DNA of 64,000 nt from Demequina subtropica (GTDB taxonomy: Bacteria > Actinomycetota > Actinomycetes > Actinomycetales > Demequinaceae): the NCBI RefSeq assembly GCF_000971235.1, contig NZ_BBMB01000003.1, forward strand, positions 123,009 through 187,008. The letters run 5' to 3'. The notes beneath the pieces were generated by a model that was not told the origin of the DNA, did no database searches, and saw nothing but the letters and a program-made list of their open reading frames with translations. Positions within the stretch are counted from its first letter, which is position 1. Every line of letters begins with the position of its first letter. The position numbers and the translations under genes are program-made. Positions 52,472 to 64,000 of the stretch are shown here, piece after piece.

Positions 52472-53263
52472 TCAGTACTGACCGTCGGTCAGGTACTCCC
52501 AGTGCCACGGCTCGTACTTGGTGGACTTCGCCCAGTCGGGGTTCGAGAAGCCGTACGTGGAGGCGTTGCGCGCGAACCACGAGTAGTAGACGCCGCTCGC
52601 GTGGGAGCGGCACAGGTCGACGGCGAGCCCCAGGCCGTGCATGGACGTGCCCGGCGTGGCCGCAAGGTAGCCGCGCGACGCCTTCGTCGCATACTGGCTG
52701 TAGATGTCGCGGTAGGTGTCGGCGACGCAGATGTCCGTGCCGAACTCCGTCTTGAACTGCTCGTTGAGCGCGGCGAACGCGAGCGCCGCGTCGGGACGCA
52801 GCGCCTCGCCGGCGACCCACAGCTGACAGAGCTGGTCGCTCGAGAGTCGGCCGTTCGCCATGTTCGGGTCGAAGGTCGGGTCGCAGTCGGGCAGCAGGTT
52901 CGAGGCGACGGGGAGGTCCGCCGAGGTGAGGATCGCGGTCGAGCCGTCGTCGACCGAGGGCAGCGGGAGGTCCGAGGACTCGAACTGCGGGGCCGCTCCC
53001 AGGATCGCGGTCGCCGTGGTGGGAGCCTCGCCGATGACCACGCCGGGGAGCTGCTCGGCCGCGTTCGCGTACGGGGCGATGGTGCCCATGACCGGGTAGA
53101 CCACCATCGCCGCGAGGAAGCCCACCAGCACGCCGCCGCGCGTGGCGACCCGACGCCGGCGCATGGACGTCCGGACCTGGATCTCCTGGGTGTGCTCGAT
53201 GCGACGGTCCCGGCGCGAACGGTGGGTCGACCGCGGTGCGTGAAGCGCGCCGCGCATGCTCAC
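52472..53263 (-). CDS. M15-family D-alanyl-D-alanine carboxypeptidase, VanY-like, membrane anchored
   Basis: About 263 residues. Start uncertain: GGAGG fits the GTG at 53263 best (5 nt); ATGs at 53266 and 53257 are alternatives. A basic cytoplasmic segment with an RRRR patch precedes one membrane helix (about residues 38-60). The extracytoplasmic catalytic domain has YRDIYSQY, the zinc motif TSMHGLGLAVDLC (His and Asp ligands) and EPWHWEY (general base Glu and His ligand), all typical of VanY/VanX. It trims peptidoglycan stem peptides. The upstream region holds repeat elements that suggest cell-wall-stress control. Confidence 0.93.
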   Translation of the reverse strand: MSMRGALHAPRSTHRSRRDRRIEHTQEIQVRTSMRRRRVATRGGVLVGFLAAMVVYPVMGTIAPYANAAEQLPGVVIGEAPTTATAILGAAPQFESSDLPLPSVDDGSTAILTSADLPVASNLLPDCDPTFDPNMANGRLSSDQLCQLWVAGEALRPDAALAFAALNEQFKTEFGTDICVADTYRDIYSQYATKASRGYLAATPGTSMHGLGLAVDLCRSHASGVYYSWFARNASTYGFSNPDWAKSTKYEPWHWEYLTDGQY

Positions 53264-53341
53264 CATGGCCTCCAGGGGGGTCGGAACCGGATACGGCGGC
53301 ACCCCGGGAGAGCGTTCTCAGCCGGGGGGCCGCTCCAATTA

Positions 53342-53448
53342 TTACCAAACGGTAACGGCGAGGCCAACCCCCTTCGGTGCGGCGTGCATCACACTGTTAC
53401 GGACGGCGGCGACATCCCTGGTAGATCGCCGATTGCATCACAGCGTTA
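53342..53448 (-). promoter_or_regulatory. palindrome and two direct repeats upstream of the VanY-like gene
   Basis: A palindrome TTACC-AAAC-GGTAA lies at 53342-53355. Two 15-bp direct repeats, TGCATCACACTGTTA (53385-53399) and TGCATCACAGCGTTA (53434-53448), match at 13 of 15 positions and are 49 bp apart. The second overlaps the stop codon of the neighbouring CNNM gene. On the gene's strand they read TAAC-n-GTGATGCA. Such elements before a peptidoglycan hydrolase gene recall MtrA-type regulation in actinobacteria; this link is inference. Confidence 0.55.
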
Positions 53449-54486
53449 TGCTCGCCGTTCGCGGCGGGCCAAAGAATCCCGCACCTCGCCGACCAGCTCC
53501 TCGAGGATGTCCTCGAGGAAGACCATGCCCACCGTCTCGCCGTCGCGCACCACCGCCGCGACGTGCGCGCCCGAGCGACGCATGAGCGCGAGCGCCGACT
53601 CCACCTCGGCCTCGTAGGCGACCGGAGGAAGGTCTCGGACACGCCACGCCTGGATGGGCTCCTCGCGCTCCCCCGGACGCGCGTACAGGCCGTCCTTGAC
53701 GTGCAGGTAGCCCACGAACCGGCCGTCATCGGCCACCGGGAACCGCGAGAACCCGGTCTCCGTCGCGACGCGCTCGAGCTCGTCGACGGTGACGCCGAGC
53801 TCGAGCGAGGTGACGGCCTCCGCCTGCACCATGACCTCGCCCACGGACCGCTCGGAGAACTCGATCGCGGTGGTGAGAAGCCCCGAGGGGTCCGAGATGG
53901 TCCCCTCCGCGGAGGACAGCTCGACGATGCTCTGCACCTCGTCGGCGGTGAACGCGCTCGTGACCTCGTCCTTGGGCTCGAAGCCGAGCAGGCGCACGAT
54001 GCCGTTCGCCACCCAGTTGAGCGCGCCGATGATGGGGCGCGCGACCTTGGCCACGGCGACGAGCGGCGGCCCGAACACCATCGCGGCGCGGTCGGGGCTC
54101 GACACGGCGGCGTTCTTGGGCACCATCTCGCCCACCACGACGTGCAGGCCCACGATCACCACGAGCGCGATCACCACGGCGACCACGTGCGCGCTCTCCT
54201 CGGGCAGGCCCATCGCGTGGATGGCGGGCTCGAGCGCATGCGCGAGCGCGGGCTCCGCGACCACACCGAGCGCGACGGAGCACACGGTGATGCCCAGCTG
54301 CGCGGTCGCGAGCATGAGCGACACGTTCTCCATCGCCCACAGCACGGTCCGCGCGGCGCGCGAGCCCTCCGCGGCGAGCGGCTCGATCGAGCTGCGGCGC
54401 GCGGAGATGATCGCGAACTCCGCTCCCACGAAGAACGCGTTGGCGAGCAGCAGGCCCGCGATCGCGAACGCCATGCCCGGGTTCAT
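53446..54486 (-). CDS. CNNM/CorC-family (hemolysin-like) membrane protein
   Basis: 346 residues. The DUF21 transmembrane domain (about 1-195: NAFFVGAEFAIISARR, TAQLGITVCSVALGVV, VVGEMVPKNAAV) is followed by a CBS pair (about 215-335, FSRFPVADDGRFVGYLHVKD). The C-terminal CorC_HlyC domain found in the upstream partner is missing. The family exports Mg2+ or Co2+, or is linked to Na+/Mg2+ exchange. Its ATG overlaps the stop of the upstream paralogue (ATGA), so the two are made together and probably form a heterodimer, a common arrangement in actinobacteria. Confidence 0.92.
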   Translation of the reverse strand: MNPGMAFAIAGLLLANAFFVGAEFAIISARRSSIEPLAAEGSRAARTVLWAMENVSLMLATAQLGITVCSVALGVVAEPALAHALEPAIHAMGLPEESAHVVAVVIALVVIVGLHVVVGEMVPKNAAVSSPDRAAMVFGPPLVAVAKVARPIIGALNWVANGIVRLLGFEPKDEVTSAFTADEVQSIVELSSAEGTISDPSGLLTTAIEFSERSVGEVMVQAEAVTSLELGVTVDELERVATETGFSRFPVADDGRFVGYLHVKDGLYARPGEREEPIQAWRVRDLPPVAYEAEVESALALMRRSGAHVAAVVRDGETVGMVFLEDILEELVGEVRDSLARRERRA

Positions 54487-55775
54487 GCCTCGTCCTCCAC
54501 GGTCGGGGTGAGCCGCACGCGATCGATGCGCCGCCCGTCCATCCTCTCGACGCGCGCCTGCACGCCGGGCGCGTCGACCACGTCACCGGCCTCCGCCACG
54601 CGGCCGAGCCGCGCCATCACGAAGCCGCCGAGCGTCTCGTACGCCGGGGACTCGGGGATCTCGAGCCCCGTGTGCTCCTCGACCTCGTCGGGGCGCAGGT
54701 CGCCGGGGACGATCCATGCGCCGCCCGGGGCACGGTGGATCGCGGCGCGGCGCCTGTCGTGCTCGTCCGCGACATCGCCCACCAGCTCCTCGACCACGTC
54801 CTCGAGCGTCACGAACCCGGCGGTGCCGCCGTACTCGTCCACCACGATCGCGCACTGGTAGCCCAGACCTCGCAGCTCGACCAGCAGCGGGCCCATCTCC
54901 ATCGTCTCGGGGATGCGCGGGGCATCGGCCATGAGGGCGCCCACCGGCACGTCGGCGCGACGATGCGCGGGCACCGCGATCGCCGCGCGCAGGTGGACGA
55001 TCCCGAGCACGTCGTCGGGGCCCTCCCCGATGATCGGGAAGCGCGAGTGCCCGGTCGCGCGGGACGAGGCGATGACGTCCGCCGCGGACGCGTCCCGCCC
55101 GAGCGTGTGCACGCGCGTGCGGTCCGTCATGACGTCGATGGCCGCGAGGTCGTCGAGCTCGATCGAGTTCTTCAGCAGCAGCGCGGTGCCGGGGGCGAGC
55201 GTGCCCGCCGCGGCGCTGCGGCTCACGAGCGCCGCGAGCTCCTGGCGCGAGCGCCCGCCGGCGAGCTCCTCCTTGGGCTCGATCCCCATGAGGCGCAGGA
55301 TGGCGTTGGCAGCGGTGTTGAGGGTCGCGATGACGGGGCGCAGCGCGGCGGTGAAGGCCATGTTGAGCGGCGCCGCGACGCGCGCGGTGCGCATGGCGTC
55401 CGCGAGCGCGACGTTCTTGGGCACCAGCTCGCCGACGATCATCGAGAAGGCGTTGACGAGCACGAGCGACAACGTGCCGGCGAGGCCGGCGACGGCGGCG
55501 CGCGACAGCGCGCTCGTGGACAGCGGCACCGACAGGAGGTTCACGAGCGCGGGCTGCGCGGTGTAGCCCAGCAGGATCGTGGTGAGCGTGATGCCCACCT
55601 GGGCGCCGGAGAGCTGGGTCGAGAGGTGGCGGAGCGCGGAGCGCACACGGCGGCTCCTCGGGCCGTCCTCGATGTGCGAGGGGTCGAGCGCGACGAGGGA
55701 GAACTCCGCGGCGACGAACACCGCCGTGCCGAGCGTGAGGATCACCCCGGCTCCCACGAGGATCCAGTCGGTCAT
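54483..55775 (-). CDS. CNNM/CorC-family (hemolysin-like) membrane protein with CorC_HlyC domain
   Basis: 430 residues from the ATG at 55775 (MTDWILVGAGVILTLG). DUF21 membrane domain (about 1-195, with TLTTILLGYTAQPALVNL and IVGELVPKNVALADA), CBS pair (about 210-330, HSRFPIIGEGPDDVLGIVHL) and C-terminal CorC_HlyC domain (about 345-430). First gene of the CNNM pair. The ribosome site is weak. The role is probably divalent-cation export or homeostasis. Confidence 0.92.
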   Translation of the reverse strand: MTDWILVGAGVILTLGTAVFVAAEFSLVALDPSHIEDGPRSRRVRSALRHLSTQLSGAQVGITLTTILLGYTAQPALVNLLSVPLSTSALSRAAVAGLAGTLSLVLVNAFSMIVGELVPKNVALADAMRTARVAAPLNMAFTAALRPVIATLNTAANAILRLMGIEPKEELAGGRSRQELAALVSRSAAAGTLAPGTALLLKNSIELDDLAAIDVMTDRTRVHTLGRDASAADVIASSRATGHSRFPIIGEGPDDVLGIVHLRAAIAVPAHRRADVPVGALMADAPRIPETMEMGPLLVELRGLGYQCAIVVDEYGGTAGFVTLEDVVEELVGDVADEHDRRRAAIHRAPGGAWIVPGDLRPDEVEEHTGLEIPESPAYETLGGFVMARLGRVAEAGDVVDAPGVQARVERMDGRRIDRVRLTPTVEDEA

Positions 55776-55892
55776 GAGGGGCTGCAACTGTCGGGGTCCA
55801 TGGTGTCGCAAGGATACAGGCGCGCGCGGCGTGCGGCGAGAGTCTGCTCTCCCTCAGGGAAGGTTCAGGACCTCCCGACGGAGTAGCAAAAG

Positions 55893-55941
55893 TTTGGCCA
55901 AATGACGGCCGGGTGGTTCCAGGCGCCCCGGATTTCCGACG

Positions 55942-55960
<19 letters not shown>
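55893..55960 (+). promoter_or_regulatory. two palindromes at the start of the kgd-type gene
   Basis: TTTGGCCAAA (55893-55902) is a perfect 10-bp palindrome in the AT-richer upstream part. GATAGG-AGCA-CCTATC (55945-55960) is a perfect 6-bp inverted repeat beginning within the second codon of the annotated frame. The second could be an operator or a hairpin that hides the start. No clear -35/-10 pair was assigned. Confidence 0.4.
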
Positions 55961-59798
<3,838 letters not shown>

Positions 59799-59802
<4 letters not shown>

Positions 59803-60395
59803 GGAACGTCTTCCTCGTCGGTGACGAGCTCGTCGCCGGCCACGGGGACCCCAAGGCGCTGGGGTGGGTGGGCCGCGTCGCGGCGCGGACCCTCCCCCTC
59901 GCGCCGGACCTCGCGTTCCACACGCTCGCGGTCCCGCACGAGACGACGGGCGAGCTCACGAGCCGCTGGGACGAGGAGGCGCTGCGCCGCCTCCGCCAGA
60001 CCGAGCCCGAGGCCAACCACGTGCTCTTCGCGATCGGCCGGCACGACGTGCACCGCAAGGTCTCGCCCACGATGACGCGGCTCAACATCGCGAACTTCCT
60101 CGACCGTGCGCACGCGCTCGGCTTCGAGACGCTCATCGCCGGTCCTCCCCCGGGCGCGGAGGAGGACAACCCGCGCATCGCCGAGCTCGCGGCCGTGTGC
60201 GAGGACGCGGCGTCGCGCCGCGGCGTGGGCTACATCGACATGTACGGCCCGCTCGCGCGCCACGAGCAGTGGGCGGCGGACATGACGATGGGCCACGACG
60301 CGCTGCCGATGCAGGCCGGCTACGGCCTCATGGCGTGGCTGGTGCTGCACTCGCGGTGGCACTCGTGGCTCGGCATCGAGCCGCCCGCCAGCTGA
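59799..60395 (+). CDS. SGNH/GDSL-like protein with altered catalytic residues
   Basis: 198 residues, starting in the ATGA overlap with the kgd-type gene. [15 protein letters not shown] at residues 4-18 aligns with the GDS(L) block of SGNH hydrolases, but Glu replaces the nucleophilic Ser. [10 protein letters not shown] holds the block III region, and [19 protein letters not shown] aligns with the usual DxxHPnxxGy block, but lacks the catalytic His. The fold is likely kept while esterase activity is doubtful. I recall such GDELVAG proteins next to sucA/kgd in other actinobacteria, which would fit an accessory role; this is memory, not proof. Confidence 0.8.
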
Positions 60396-60500
60396 GCCGG
60401 CCTCGCCACCGCCGCGCCGCCCCACCTCGCCGAATTGGTCGATGGTGGTCGGTTCTCGAAGATCTCCGCGCGCCAGTGGTAGATGAGTGTCGCCCGGAGG

Positions 60501-61157
60501 TCAGCGCCCAGGATCATCGGGCGTACGCGCGATGACGAAGCCCTGGCGGTGGTCCTCCGTCGGCCGCGGCGCACGCTCGAGGACCGTGTCGATGGCGAGT
60601 CCGGCGGCCCCGAGCGTCTCCGCGACGTCGCGGACGTCGTGACGGAACGCGGTGAGGCGCACCTCCTGCCCGTACGCCCGCGTGATCTCACGACTCCCCG
60701 ACCCGCTCTGGAATCCGACGAGCAGGACGCCGCCCGGTCGCAGGACGCGGCGCAGCTCGGTGCACACGCGCGGAAGGCCATGCGGCGGCGTGTGGATGAT
60801 CGAGTACCACGCGAGGACGCCGTCGAACCGCGCGTCGGCATAGGGCAGCTCGGACAGGTCGCCCAACGTGAGCTCGGCCCCCGCCGCGAGGTGCCGCGCC
60901 TCCGCCAGCATGCCGGCCGAGAGGTCCACACCGGTGAGCGTCATCCCGGGATCGTGTCCACGAAGGTGGGCGAGCATGCGCCCGGTCCCGCACCCCGCAT
61001 CGAGGACCGACGCGGCGGCGGGAAGCATGCTCACGAAGTGATCGATGACGGCCAGGTCGAGCGCCGCCTCGAAACCCGCGTCGGGGAGGCTCGCCGCGTA
61101 CGCCTCCGCGACCAGGTCGTAGCCCGCACGCGTCTGGTCGAGGAGCCGTCCATCCAT
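60501..61157 (-). CDS. class I SAM-dependent methyltransferase
   Basis: 218 residues from an ATG at 61157, which has TACGCT 7 nt upstream and no ribosome site. Motif I VLDAGCGTGRMLAHL (about 48-62) binds SAM, LTGVDLSAGML is motif II, and DGVLAWYSIIHTPPHGLP with LRRVLRPGGVLLVGF is the Methyltransf_11/25 pattern. The substrate is unknown. It is a single gene between the SGNH gene and pilT; the 100 bp downstream hold nothing recognisable. Confidence 0.88.
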   Translation of the reverse strand: MDGRLLDQTRAGYDLVAEAYAASLPDAGFEAALDLAVIDHFVSMLPAAASVLDAGCGTGRMLAHLRGHDPGMTLTGVDLSAGMLAEARHLAAGAELTLGDLSELPYADARFDGVLAWYSIIHTPPHGLPRVCTELRRVLRPGGVLLVGFQSGSGSREITRAYGQEVRLTAFRHDVRDVAETLGAAGLAIDTVLERAPRPTEDHRQGFVIARTPDDPGR

Positions 61158-61164
61158 GGCGGAC

Positions 61165-61170
61165 AGCGTA
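61165..61170 (-). promoter_or_regulatory. -10 box of leaderless methyltransferase gene
   Basis: TACGCT on the minus strand ends 7 nt before the ATG at 61157. Confidence 0.5.
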
Positions 61171-61297
61171 GGGGCGCTCACCGTCGCGCGACGGCAGGCA
61201 GGCGACAACCATCCACCACTGCGATGCAGCGATCCACGCAGCCCGACACTCACCTACCACTTGCGCGGTGGGTGGTGGGTGTGGGCGAGCCCCGCTG

Positions 61298-62386
61298 CTA
61301 CGCGATGACGCCGGCGCCGCGCAGCTCGACCATGAGGTCGTGCGGACGCGACGCGATCGCGACCGCATCGTCCAGCGACACGACGTTGTCGCGCACCAGC
61401 TGGAACAGGTGCTGGTCGAACGTCTGCATCTTGTAGTACTCGCCCTCGGCGATGAGGTCCATGATGGGCGGCTGGCTCGACGGGTCGATGATGGCCTCGG
61501 CGGTGCGACCGGTGTTGACCATGACCTCGGCCACCAGGGTCCGCCCCGAGCCGTCCCCGCGGCGCACCAGGCGCTGGGAGACGATGCCGCGCAGGGTCTG
61601 CGCGAGCGTCGCGCGGACCTGGTCCTGCTCGTGCGGCGTGAAGAAGTCGACGATGCGGTTGATGGTGTCCTGCGCGTCGACCGTGTGAAGGGTCGCGAGC
61701 ACCAGGTGGCCCGTCTCGGCGGCGGACAGGGCGGCGCGCACGGTCTCGATGTCACGCATCTCGCCGACCATGATGACGTCGGGGTCCTGACGCATCGCGG
61801 CGCGGAGAGCGCTGGTGAAGTCGAGCGTGTCGGAGCGCACCTCGCGCTGCGAGATGATCGACTTCTTGTCGTGGTGGAGGACCTCGATGGGGTCCTCGAT
61901 GGTGACGATGTTGACCTCGCGGTAGCTGTTGATGAGGTCGATCATCGAGGCGAGCGTGGTGGTCTTGCCCGAACCCGTCGGTCCGGTGACCAGCACGAGG
62001 CCGCGCGGCTCGAGCGCGAGGTCGGCGATGACGGGCGGCAGGCCCAGCTCCTCGAAGCTCTGCGCGCCCACCGCGACGCGGCGGAACACGAGGCCCTCGG
62101 TACCGCGCGCCACGTAGGCGTTGACACGGAAGCGGCCCACGCCGGAGAGCGAGAACGCGAAGTCGGCCTCGTGGGTGTCGCGGAACTGCGCGACCAGGTC
62201 CTCGGGGAGCACCTGCGCGACCATGTTGCGCGTGTCCTCGGGGGTCAGCGGCGGCACCTGCAGCTTGCGCAGGCGGCCGTCCACGCGCACGCGCGGGGCC
62301 GAGCCCACCTTGCAGTGGAGGTCGGAGCCGCCCGTGGAGGCGAGGGCGTGCAGGAACGGGATGACGGACTGGGGCTGATCGCTCAC
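61298..62386 (-). CDS. pilT: type IV pilus retraction ATPase PilT
   Basis: 362 residues from a GTG with GGAAG 4 nt upstream. PAS-like N-terminal domain (about 1-105), then the RecA-like motor with GPTGSGKT (135-142), the Asp box VTIEDPIEVLH, Walker B VIMVGEMRD and the His box LVLATLHTVDA. AIRNLIRE, the usual retraction motif, is not visible, but the C-terminal domain is otherwise complete. It depolymerises type IV pili for twitching or DNA uptake. No pilin or assembly gene is in this window, so pilT stands alone here. Confidence 0.93.
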   Translation of the reverse strand: MSDQPQSVIPFLHALASTGGSDLHCKVGSAPRVRVDGRLRKLQVPPLTPEDTRNMVAQVLPEDLVAQFRDTHEADFAFSLSGVGRFRVNAYVARGTEGLVFRRVAVGAQSFEELGLPPVIADLALEPRGLVLVTGPTGSGKTTTLASMIDLINSYREVNIVTIEDPIEVLHHDKKSIISQREVRSDTLDFTSALRAAMRQDPDVIMVGEMRDIETVRAALSAAETGHLVLATLHTVDAQDTINRIVDFFTPHEQDQVRATLAQTLRGIVSQRLVRRGDGSGRTLVAEVMVNTGRTAEAIIDPSSQPPIMDLIAEGEYYKMQTFDQHLFQLVRDNVVSLDDAVAIASRPHDLMVELRGAGVIA

Positions 62387-62528
62387 GTTACTTCCATCGG
62401 CATCGCAGGGGTCGAAGTCAAGGGGAGACTACCCCCGGACCACCCTCAACCCCCGCACGGTGTGACGCACTCGTCAGATGTGGGAGGATAGAGGGTCTGA
62501 TTTCTCGACTCCAGAAAGGGGAACGCAA

Positions 62529-62603
62529 GTGAGCAAGCGAGGCCGCAAGCGCAAGGCGCGCGCGAAGGGTGGCGCCAACCACGGCAAGCGGCCCAACGCC
62601 TGA
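62529..62603 (+). CDS. ribosomal protein bL37
   Basis: 24 residues: GTG start with AAAGGGG 7 nt upstream, then SKRGRKRKARAK, and the C-terminal GGANHGKRPNA. Small size, strong basicity and the ANHGKRPN end match my recollection of actinobacterial bL37, found in the large ribosomal subunit near the peptidyl-transferase region in Mycobacterium. It is followed 21 bp later by a strong terminator. Easily overlooked because of its size. Confidence 0.85.
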   Translation: MSKRGRKRKARAKGGANHGKRPNA

Positions 62604-62623
62604 GCCGTTCCACCCGGATAGAG

Positions 62624-62656
62624 AGAAGCCGCATCGGCCTGGCCGATGCGGCTTCT
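62624..62656. terminator. bidirectional terminator after bL37
   Basis: Perfect 16-bp arms 62624-62639 and 62641-62656 with one unpaired base at the centre. It lies between bL37 and the convergent rsrA; no long T-run. Confidence 0.75.
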
Positions 62657-62691
62657 GTCGTCTCCGGGCGCCCCGGCGATGCGGTGGGCGC

Positions 62692-62940
62692 CTACGCGCC
62701 CACGTCGGGACGCGTCGCGCGGATGGTCGTGAGGATGCGGTCGCGCAGCTCGTCGGGAGCGACGTCGTGCCCCGCACGGTTGACGATGCGCTTGATCTTC
62801 TCGTTGATCCGGTGCTCCGCCTCGCACGGCGGGCACTCGCGGAGGTGCTCGCCGATCCGGTGGATCTCCTCCTCCGGGAGCTCGTGGTCGATGTACTCGA
62901 AGAGGCGGTCGAGGGCCTCCTCGCACTCTGGCTTAGGCAC
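62692..62940 (-). CDS. rsrA: mycothiol-system anti-sigma-R factor RsrA
   Basis: 82 residues from a GTG overlapping the sigR stop by 8 bp. The zinc-binding ZAS motif H32-xxx-C36-xx-C39 (HLRECPPC) and Cys6 near the start match RsrA. Under thiol oxidation a disulfide forms, Zn2+ is lost and sigma-R is released. Length is somewhat shorter than the Streptomyces protein. Its overlap with sigR ensures matched synthesis. Confidence 0.93.
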   Translation of the reverse strand: MPKPECEEALDRLFEYIDHELPEEEIHRIGEHLRECPPCEAEHRINEKIKRIVNRAGHDVAPDELRDRILTTIRATRPDVGA

Positions 62941-63538
62941 GGCACGTACCCCCGTCCTTGTCCTTCTTCACCGGGGCCTTCTCATACAGGCCGCGCTCGG
63001 CTGCGTAGTCCCGCAGCTTCTCGCGCAGCAGCTTGCGCCCGCGGTGCAGGCGCGACATCACGGTGCCCACAGGCGTGTCCATGATCTGGGCGATCTCCTT
63101 GTAGGCGAAGCCCTCGACGTCCGAGAGGTACACCGCCATGCGGAAGTCCTCCGACAGCTCGGAGAGCGCGCGCTTCACCTCGTCGTCGCCGATCGCGTCG
63201 AGGGCGCGGTCCTCCGCCGAGGCGAGCCCCGCGGACGTGTGCTCCGCCGCCGCGGCGAGCTGCCAGTCCTCGACGGTCTCCGCGTCCGAGCGCTTGGGCT
63301 CGCGCTGCTTCTTGCGGTAGCTGTTGATGAACGCGTTGGTCTGGATCCGGTACAGCCACGCCTTGAGGTTGGTGCCGGGCGTGAACTTGTCCTGTGCGGC
63401 GAACGCCTTCGCGAACGTCTCCTGGACCAGGTCCTCGGCGTCGGCGCCGTTGCGCGTCATGCGCAACGCGGCGCCGTAGAGCTGGTCCATGTAGGACAGC
63501 GCCTCGGCCTCGAAGTCGAAATCGGTGGTGTCGGTCAT
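62933..63538 (-). CDS. sigR: RNA polymerase sigma factor SigR (thiol stress)
   Basis: 201 residues from the ATG at 63538. Region 2 (about 10-80, [23 protein letters not shown], then [15 protein letters not shown]) and region 4 (about 135-190, [18 protein letters not shown], then [14 protein letters not shown]) of a group 4 (ECF) sigma factor are complete. The KKQREPKR segment after region 2 and the C-terminal CRA are typical of SigR/SigH. Paired with rsrA and preceded by a perfect sigma-R promoter, it should activate mycothiol and thioredoxin genes and itself under disulfide stress. Confidence 0.95.
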   Translation of the reverse strand: MTDTTDFDFEAEALSYMDQLYGAALRMTRNGADAEDLVQETFAKAFAAQDKFTPGTNLKAWLYRIQTNAFINSYRKKQREPKRSDAETVEDWQLAAAAEHTSAGLASAEDRALDAIGDDEVKRALSELSEDFRMAVYLSDVEGFAYKEIAQIMDTPVGTVMSRLHRGRKLLREKLRDYAAERGLYEKAPVKKDKDGGTCRA

Positions 63539-63623
63539 CGGATGCGAGCGTACAGGCGAGCGCCCTGGCGCAGAAGCACGGGCACGCTGGGGCCTCTCCA
63601 CGGTGGTCGTCACGCCGATGCTC

Positions 63624-63650
63624 AACACCGGAGGGCGCGCACGCATTCCC
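63624..63650 (-). promoter_or_regulatory. sigma-R-type promoter of sigR-rsrA
   Basis: On the minus strand GGGAAT (63650-63645), an 18-nt spacer and GTT (63626-63624) fit the sigma-R consensus GGAAT-N18/19-GTT. The transcript would begin near 63617, about 80 nt before the sigR ATG, giving positive autoregulation as in Streptomyces. Confidence 0.75.
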
Positions 63651-63688
63651 GTGTGGACGCGAACCCTGACGAGGCCGCCTCCGCTTGG

Positions 63689-63694
63689 TAGCGT
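63689..63694 (+). promoter_or_regulatory. -10 box before the DoxX gene
   Basis: TAGCGT ends 7 nt before the ATG at 63702. AGGAGG between them is too close to the ATG (1 nt) to work as a normal ribosome site, so a leaderless start is likely. Confidence 0.4.
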
Positions 63695-63701
63695 AGGAGG
63701 C

Positions 63702-64000
63702 ATGTTGCGCGCACTCGCCCGGCCCCTCCTCGCCTCGTGGTTCGTCTACGGGGGTGTCCAGAGCTATCTCGAGCCCGAGGCGCGCGCGGCGCGTGTCGCC
63801 CCCACGGTCGGGCCGGCGCTCGAGGAGCTCGGCCTCGAGGACGTCAAGACCGCCGACCTGGTGAAGGCGCACGGCATCGCCTCGATCGCGCTCGCCTCCG
63901 CGCTCGCGCTGTCGCGCACGCCGCGCACCGCCGCGCTGGGGCTCGCGGGCCTCGCCGGCGTCACCACCGCGCTGTCGCACCCGTTCTGGAAGGAGGAGGA
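63702..64000 (+). CDS. DoxX family membrane protein (partial, cut by window end)
   Basis: The first 99 codons are present; the frame runs off the window. It starts [20 protein letters not shown] with a first membrane helix, then [20 protein letters not shown] and [20 protein letters not shown], the typical DoxX pattern. DoxX proteins are small, four-helix membrane proteins, in Mycobacterium linked to a membrane oxidoreductase complex with a superoxide dismutase and a thiosulfate transferase. Divergent from sigR. Confidence 0.8.
   Translation, partial: MLRALARPLLASWFVYGGVQSYLEPEARAARVAPTVGPALEELGLEDVKTADLVKAHGIASIALASALALSRTPRTAALGLAGLAGVTTALSHPFWKEE

Noticed and set aside
53303-53445. Cyclic-di-AMP (ydaO) riboswitch upstream of the VanY-like gene
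   Set aside because: Such riboswitches precede wall hydrolase genes in actinobacteria, so I looked, but the conserved GGGGGAnCC and GGGGUGAA-type blocks are not present in order.

Overview
The window is a high-GC (by eye about 70-75 %) chromosomal segment from an actinobacterium, most likely a Micrococcales relative (Demequina- or Cellulomonas-like; the genus is a guess). The evidence is a fused multifunctional 2-oxoglutarate enzyme (kgd type), a sigR-rsrA mycothiol stress module, the 24-residue ribosomal protein bL37, Rho with a long basic insertion, argS-lysA and hom-thrC-thrB clusters, many GTG starts, and many genes whose -10 box lies only 6-7 nt before the start codon (leaderless transcripts).

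Layout. 0-5.2 kb: a lipoprotein, a secreted M6 protease and rho, all on the minus strand. 5.4-7.4 kb: a three-gene plus-strand operon (DUF6325, SHOCT, DUF389). 7.5-15.4 kb: intracellular GH42 beta-galactosidase; a TetR-controlled heterodimeric ABC exporter with a perfect operator; a GNAT acetyltransferase and a FUSC-like membrane protein. 15.4-25.6 kb: a TRIC-type channel, thrB, thrC, hom, a DUF817 membrane protein, a divergent HxlR/quinone-reductase redox pair, two tiny acidic proteins, lysA and argS. 25.6-27.7 kb: two DUF202 proteins with a UlaG-like metallohydrolase, a lipoprotein, and tRNA-Arg(CCG).

27.7-50.0 kb is the unusual part. A 709-residue protein with a possible lysozyme-like motif faces a tightly spaced operon of four giant genes (2882, 1047, 2091 and 599 residues). 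The first carries an embedded GxSxG hydrolase-like segment and a C-terminal DUF6603-like region. The others resemble, from memory, uncharacterised proteins with motifs such as GTPTNNT, YGWVENVRP and MLGRQWQFGEF. None has a signal peptide. The region starts next to a tRNA gene and is poor in a 9-mer (GCATCGTCC) that is frequent elsewhere in the window, which fits acquisition by transfer. I regard this cassette as the best candidate for an undescribed system. Just after it sits a stand-alone P-loop protein resembling the ATPase half of tRNA 2-selenouridine synthase (MnmH) without its rhodanese half.

50.8-64 kb returns to ordinary genes: a small membrane protein, alanine dehydrogenase, a VanY-like carboxypeptidase with repeat elements upstream, two CNNM/CorC-type membrane proteins, the kgd-type enzyme translationally coupled to a degenerate SGNH protein, a methyltransferase, an isolated pilT, bL37, rsrA and sigR (with a near-perfect sigma-R promoter), and the start of a DoxX gene cut by the window edge.

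A 9-mer, GCATCGTCC / GGACGATGC, occurs at least 21 times in both orientations, twice as closely spaced inverted pairs. This is the pattern expected of a DNA-uptake-like or other genome signature sequence.
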